From NCBI GenBank assembly GCA_947586255.1, contig CANPXP010000007.1, positions 27,971 to 91,970 of the forward strand: DNA of 64,000 nt. The letters run 5' to 3'. The DNA comes from an uncultured Lachnospiraceae bacterium. Lineage in GTDB: Bacteria; Bacillota; Clostridia; Lachnospirales; Lachnospiraceae. The notes under the pieces are model-generated. The model worked only from the letters and a program-made list of their open reading frames with translations. It had not been told where the DNA came from and searched no databases. The position numbers and the translations under genes were made by a program. Below are positions 61,164-64,000 of the stretch, piece after piece (within the stretch, counting starts at the first letter, position 1; every line of letters starts with the position of its first letter).

Positions 61164-62374
61164 TGAAGAAGAACAAAGGGCGTGTTGCCCGGTACGGAAA
61201 AAATGGCGTTACACTGCTTATGTGCTTTTGCCTGGCGGCTTGGCTGCAGACGGGATGTGCGGAACGCGAAAGCGCAGACGCGGCAGCGCAGGCCGAAGCG
61301 GCGGAGGAGACGGAGAAGACTGTCACAGAGGAGACGGAGACTGCCGCGGAGGAGACGAAGACAGCTGTGGAGGAGACGGAAATTGCTGCGGAGACACCGG
61401 AGGATGCGGCCGAGGCGGATCCGGAAACTGGCGGCGATGCGTCCGGAGAGCAGGACGAGGAGCCGTCCGCGTCTGAACAGGATGGAGGCAGCAAGGAAAA
61501 TGAAAATTTGACGCAGGAGACGGCTGACACGGAGCGGCAGGAGCCGGCGGAAACAGTCACCATGTATGCTTCCGAGCGTGTCAATGTGAGAGCGGCCGCC
61601 GATCTGGAGGCGGAGGTTATCACGACGCTGAATCGCCGGGATCCGGTTGAAAAAATCGGGGAGGAAGGCGAGTGGACCAAAATATTGCTGGACGGCAGGG
61701 AGTGTTATATTGCGAGCGAGTATCTGCTCGCGGAGGAGGAGCTGCCGTCGGGGTATCTGATTGTGATCGACGCCGGACACCAGCAGCGGGGCAATAGCGA
61801 GCAGGAACCCATCGGTCCCGGTGCTTCCGAGATGAAAGCCAAGGTCGCGTCCGGCACCCATGGAACTACGAGCGGACTCGCGGAATATGAACTGACGCTG
61901 GAGGTTTCCAAAAAGCTGGAGGAGGAACTGACGGCGCGTGGCTATGAAGTGATCATGGTGCGCACGCAGAACGACGTGGACATCAGCAACAGCGAGCGCG
62001 CGCAGGTGGCAAACGAAGCGAATGCAGACGCCTTTATCAGAGTGCATGCGAACGGGTCGGAGAACTCGTCGGCGAACGGGGCGATGACGATCTGCCAGAC
62101 GCCGAAGAACCCGTACAACGGGAATCTGGCGGCACAGAGCAAACGTCTGTCGACGTTGGTTCTGGACGCGTTGTGTCTCTCTACAGGCTGCAGAAAAGAA
62201 TATGTCTGGGAGACGGACAGCATGAGCGGCATTAACTGGTGTCAGGTCCCGACGACAATCGTCGAGATGGGATATATGACCAATCCGGCGGAAGACGCGG
62301 CGATGGCGACGGACGAGTATCAGCAAAAGATCGTGCGGGGAATCGCGGATGGGATCGATCAGTATTTTGAATAG
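61160..62374 (+). CDS. N-acetylmuramoyl-L-alanine amidase (Amidase_3) lipoprotein with SH3 domain
   Basis: This enzyme should cleave the stem peptide from peptidoglycan at the cell surface. The 404-residue protein has a signal peptide with lipobox LQTGC (Cys at about 33), a long Glu/Ala/Thr-rich linker (about 35-130), a bacterial SH3 domain (about 133-190, [17 protein letters not shown]) and an Amidase_3 catalytic domain (about 195-404). Zinc ligands are His in DAGHQQRG, Glu in GLAEYELTL and His in RVHANGS, and the catalytic Glu is in [12 protein letters not shown] 61160 and ATG 61163 are both possible. The gene lies between two zinc-ribbon genes. Confidence 0.9.
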   Translation: MMKKNKGRVARYGKNGVTLLMCFCLAAWLQTGCAERESADAAAQAEAAEETEKTVTEETETAAEETKTAVEETEIAAETPEDAAEADPETGGDASGEQDEEPSASEQDGGSKENENLTQETADTERQEPAETVTMYASERVNVRAAADLEAEVITTLNRRDPVEKIGEEGEWTKILLDGRECYIASEYLLAEEELPSGYLIVIDAGHQQRGNSEQEPIGPGASEMKAKVASGTHGTTSGLAEYELTLEVSKKLEEELTARGYEVIMVRTQNDVDISNSERAQVANEANADAFIRVHANGSENSSANGAMTICQTPKNPYNGNLAAQSKRLSTLVLDALCLSTGCRKEYVWETDSMSGINWCQVPTTIVEMGYMTNPAEDAAMATDEYQQKIVRGIADGIDQYFE

Positions 62375-62408
62375 TAAACAGTATATATGACAAGAGGAGG
62401 GTCAAGAG

Positions 62409-64000
62409 ATGTTTTGTATGCATTGTGGGAAGAAAATACCGGACGAAAGCAGATTTTGTCCGATATGCGGCGCGGCACAGAGCGTGAAGACCGTAGAGAA
62501 GCAGGAAGCGGCCACGCAGCCTGTGGAGGAGAAGCAGGAAGCGGCCACGCAGCCTGTGGAGGAGAAGCAGGAAGCGGCCACGCAGCCTGTGGAGGAGAAG
62601 CAGGAAGCGGCCGCGCAGCCCGTGGAGGAGAAGCAGGAAGCGGCCGCGCAGCCTGTGGAGGAGAAGCAGGAAGCGACCGTGCAGCCCGTGGAGGAGAAGC
62701 AGGAAGCGGCCGCGCAGCCCGCTGAGAAAAAGCAGAAAACGGCCGCACGGCCTGCAGCGGCGGAGCGTGTGCAGTCGGCGGGAGCAGGGTCCATGGGGAA
62801 CCGGCAGCCGGTTAAGTCCGCGAACGCGGCGACGAGTACCAATAAAAATAAAAAACTTGTTCAGTATCTGGGCGGTGCGTGCGTACTGTGCCTGGTGGTA
62901 ATTGTACTCGTTGTCATCCTGAAGGCTGTTGTGAAGCCAACTATTGATCTGAACGATTATGTGACGGTGGAGTTTGACGGCTTTGAGACGGTAGGTACGG
63001 CGCATGTCGAATTTGACAGAGACGGCTTTATAGAAGATTACGATGAGAAGCTCAGCAAGAATCTGCGGAAAAATCTGAAGGAGGATCTGGGTGAGGACGC
63101 CGATTATTATGTCGATATGCTTTATCTGTACGACAATGAAGCGGCGGAGCTTCTGTTAGACGAGTGCGTCGAAGCAACCGTGGATCCCGAGAAAGGGCTG
63201 AATAACGGCGACGTGGTTACGCTCAAATGGGACTGCGAAGACGAAGATGTGCTGGATGTCTTTGGCTATAAGCTGAAATATGAGGACGCGGAATATACCG
63301 TTAAAGGACTGGAGAAGGCGGAGACCTTTGATCCTTTTGAAAATGTGGAAGTCACCTACACGGGATATGCGCCTGCAGGACAGGCCAGTGTTTCCGGCGG
63401 AATAAGCAGTCTGCATTATGAACTGGATAAGAACAGCAATCTGAAAAACGGCGATAAGGTGACGGTGACGGTCTCCTGCTATGGCGATGATCTGACACAG
63501 TACTGCATTGAGAACATGGGTAAGGTGCCCGCAAACACGCAGAAGGAATATGTGGTGGAGGGACTGATCAGCTATGTGCAGTCGGCTTCCGAGATTTCGG
63601 ACGATGCGCTGGATAGCATGAAGAGCCAAGCGACGGACGTCTATACCGCTTATGTGGCGCGCGAGTGGGATGAGGAGGAAATGACACTTTCCGGCTTTAC
63701 TTATCTCGGCAATTATCTGCTGACAAGCAAGAAGAACGCGGACAATGCCCTCTATCTCGTCTATAGGGCGGATGCGCGCATTCAGTACGAGGAAGACGAC
63801 TATGACGGCATAGCGCCAATTTACTGGTTCATCGAATACGGCGATCTCGTCAATGATCAGGACGGGAAGACCGTGGTGGATGTTTCCCAGTATTCCGTTC
63901 CGTACACTAGCTTTCGGTTTGAACCCGGCGTCAAGAATCACTATGGATGGAGCATGACATGGTATCTGGATGGCTATGAGACGCTGGACGCACTGTATAA
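62409..64000 (+). CDS. Zinc-ribbon membrane protein with 11-residue repeats, 3' end outside window
   Basis: The frame from ATG 62409 (preceded by AGAGGAGG) is open to the window edge, at least 530 codons. It has an N-terminal zinc ribbon (MFCMHCGKKIP, FCPICGAAQ), eight tandem units of the type KQEAATQPVEE (residues 31-118), a short linker, one transmembrane helix (about 150-175) and a large acidic, beta-rich ectodomain with at least two repeated modules (VTVEFDGFETVGTAHVEF; VEVTYTGYAPAGQASV). The architecture resembles the zinc-ribbon/TcaA-like envelope proteins. Function is unknown. Confidence 0.85.
   Translation, partial: MFCMHCGKKIPDESRFCPICGAAQSVKTVEKQEAATQPVEEKQEAATQPVEEKQEAATQPVEEKQEAAAQPVEEKQEAAAQPVEEKQEATVQPVEEKQEAAAQPAEKKQKTAARPAAAERVQSAGAGSMGNRQPVKSANAATSTNKNKKLVQYLGGACVLCLVVIVLVVILKAVVKPTIDLNDYVTVEFDGFETVGTAHVEFDRDGFIEDYDEKLSKNLRKNLKEDLGEDADYYVDMLYLYDNEAAELLLDECVEATVDPEKGLNNGDVVTLKWDCEDEDVLDVFGYKLKYEDAEYTVKGLEKAETFDPFENVEVTYTGYAPAGQASVSGGISSLHYELDKNSNLKNGDKVTVTVSCYGDDLTQYCIENMGKVPANTQKEYVVEGLISYVQSASEISDDALDSMKSQATDVYTAYVAREWDEEEMTLSGFTYLGNYLLTSKKNADNALYLVYRADARIQYEEDDYDGIAPIYWFIEYGDLVNDQDGKTVVDVSQYSVPYTSFRFEPGVKNHYGWSMTWYLDGYETLDALY
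62499..62762 (+). repeat. Eight tandem 33-bp coding repeats
   Basis: Eight units of 33 bases encode KQEAA(T/A)QPVEE. The first three are nearly identical in sequence and the last two have diverged. Confidence 0.93.

Noticed and set aside
62232..63005. Minus-strand ORFs with RGRFLLLLH or ASCFSSTGC repeats
   Set aside because: They mirror the eight 33-bp coding repeats of the plus-strand zinc-ribbon protein, whose frame has a start, a ribosome-binding site and ordered domains.
1..64000. tRNA, rRNA, insertion sequences, prophage or integrase genes
   Set aside because: Looked for in gaps and among proteins; nothing supportable was seen. The gaps over 250 bases (27562-27907, 31126-31442, 43539-43808, 59013-59300) hold promoters, operators and terminators only.

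Overview
The window looks like a chromosomal segment of a GC-rich, Gram-positive, anaerobic gut clostridium, most likely a Lachnospiraceae member. The grounds are the gene orders dxs-tlyA-nadK-argR-recN-spoIVB-spo0A and yicC-remA-gmk-rpoZ, Shine-Dalgarno starts throughout, sporulation genes (spoIVB, a Spo0A effector domain, CotF-like coat proteins), an [FeFe] hydrogenase, a bile-salt-hydrolase-type enzyme and a large pectin locus. The species cannot be named from the sequence alone. No rRNA, tRNA, CRISPR array, insertion sequence or prophage was seen.

Region 1 (1-31.1 kb) is mostly core genome. It starts inside dxs and runs through tlyA, nadK, argR, recN, spoIVB and a Spo0A-like gene that keeps the DNA-binding domain but has no receiver domain. 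Then come glgA, a MurJ/SpoVB-type flippase, two small CotF-like proteins, a MATE transporter and, on the minus strand, rqcH and an AT-richer GT-C-like membrane protein with a nine-base homopolymer in its reading frame. A clear sigma-A promoter opens a tight plus-strand run: yicC-remA-gmk-rpoZ-trpD-rimO-pgsA-cinA. After it lie a membrane protein with 28 tandem hexapeptides, a chemoreceptor, a frameshifted choloylglycine hydrolase, SOS-regulated recA, recX and a cytoplasmic serine hydrolase.

Region 2 (31.1-59.0 kb) is a pectin and hexuronate utilisation locus. A binding-protein ABC importer without its own ATPase is followed by an acetylesterase, two GH43 enzymes (one with N-terminal ankyrin repeats) and a MATE transporter. 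Then come uxaC and a LacI-type regulator on the minus strand, uxaB-uxaA, a GH105 hydrolase, a GH28 polygalacturonase, a CE8 pectin methylesterase (minus strand), a GltD-like flavoprotein with an [FeFe] hydrogenase, a TIM-barrel isomerase, an eda-VOC fusion, kdgK, kduI and kduD. None of the hydrolases or esterases shows a signal peptide. The layout therefore suggests that oligogalacturonides are imported whole, then de-esterified and cut in the cytoplasm. Galacturonate (UxaC/B/A) and unsaturated uronates (KduI/D) converge on KDG, then KdgK and KDPG aldolase. Related palindromes of the form TGNAAG-NN-CTTACA at the importer and at uxaB, and a perfect cre-like site before the regulator, point to shared LacI/CcpA-type control.

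Region 3 (59.0-64.0 kb) holds rny (RNase Y), then a promoter whose spacer contains a run of nine G. It precedes a 30-residue zinc-ribbon ORF, a lipoprotein amidase and a zinc-ribbon membrane protein with eight 33-bp repeats that runs off the window.
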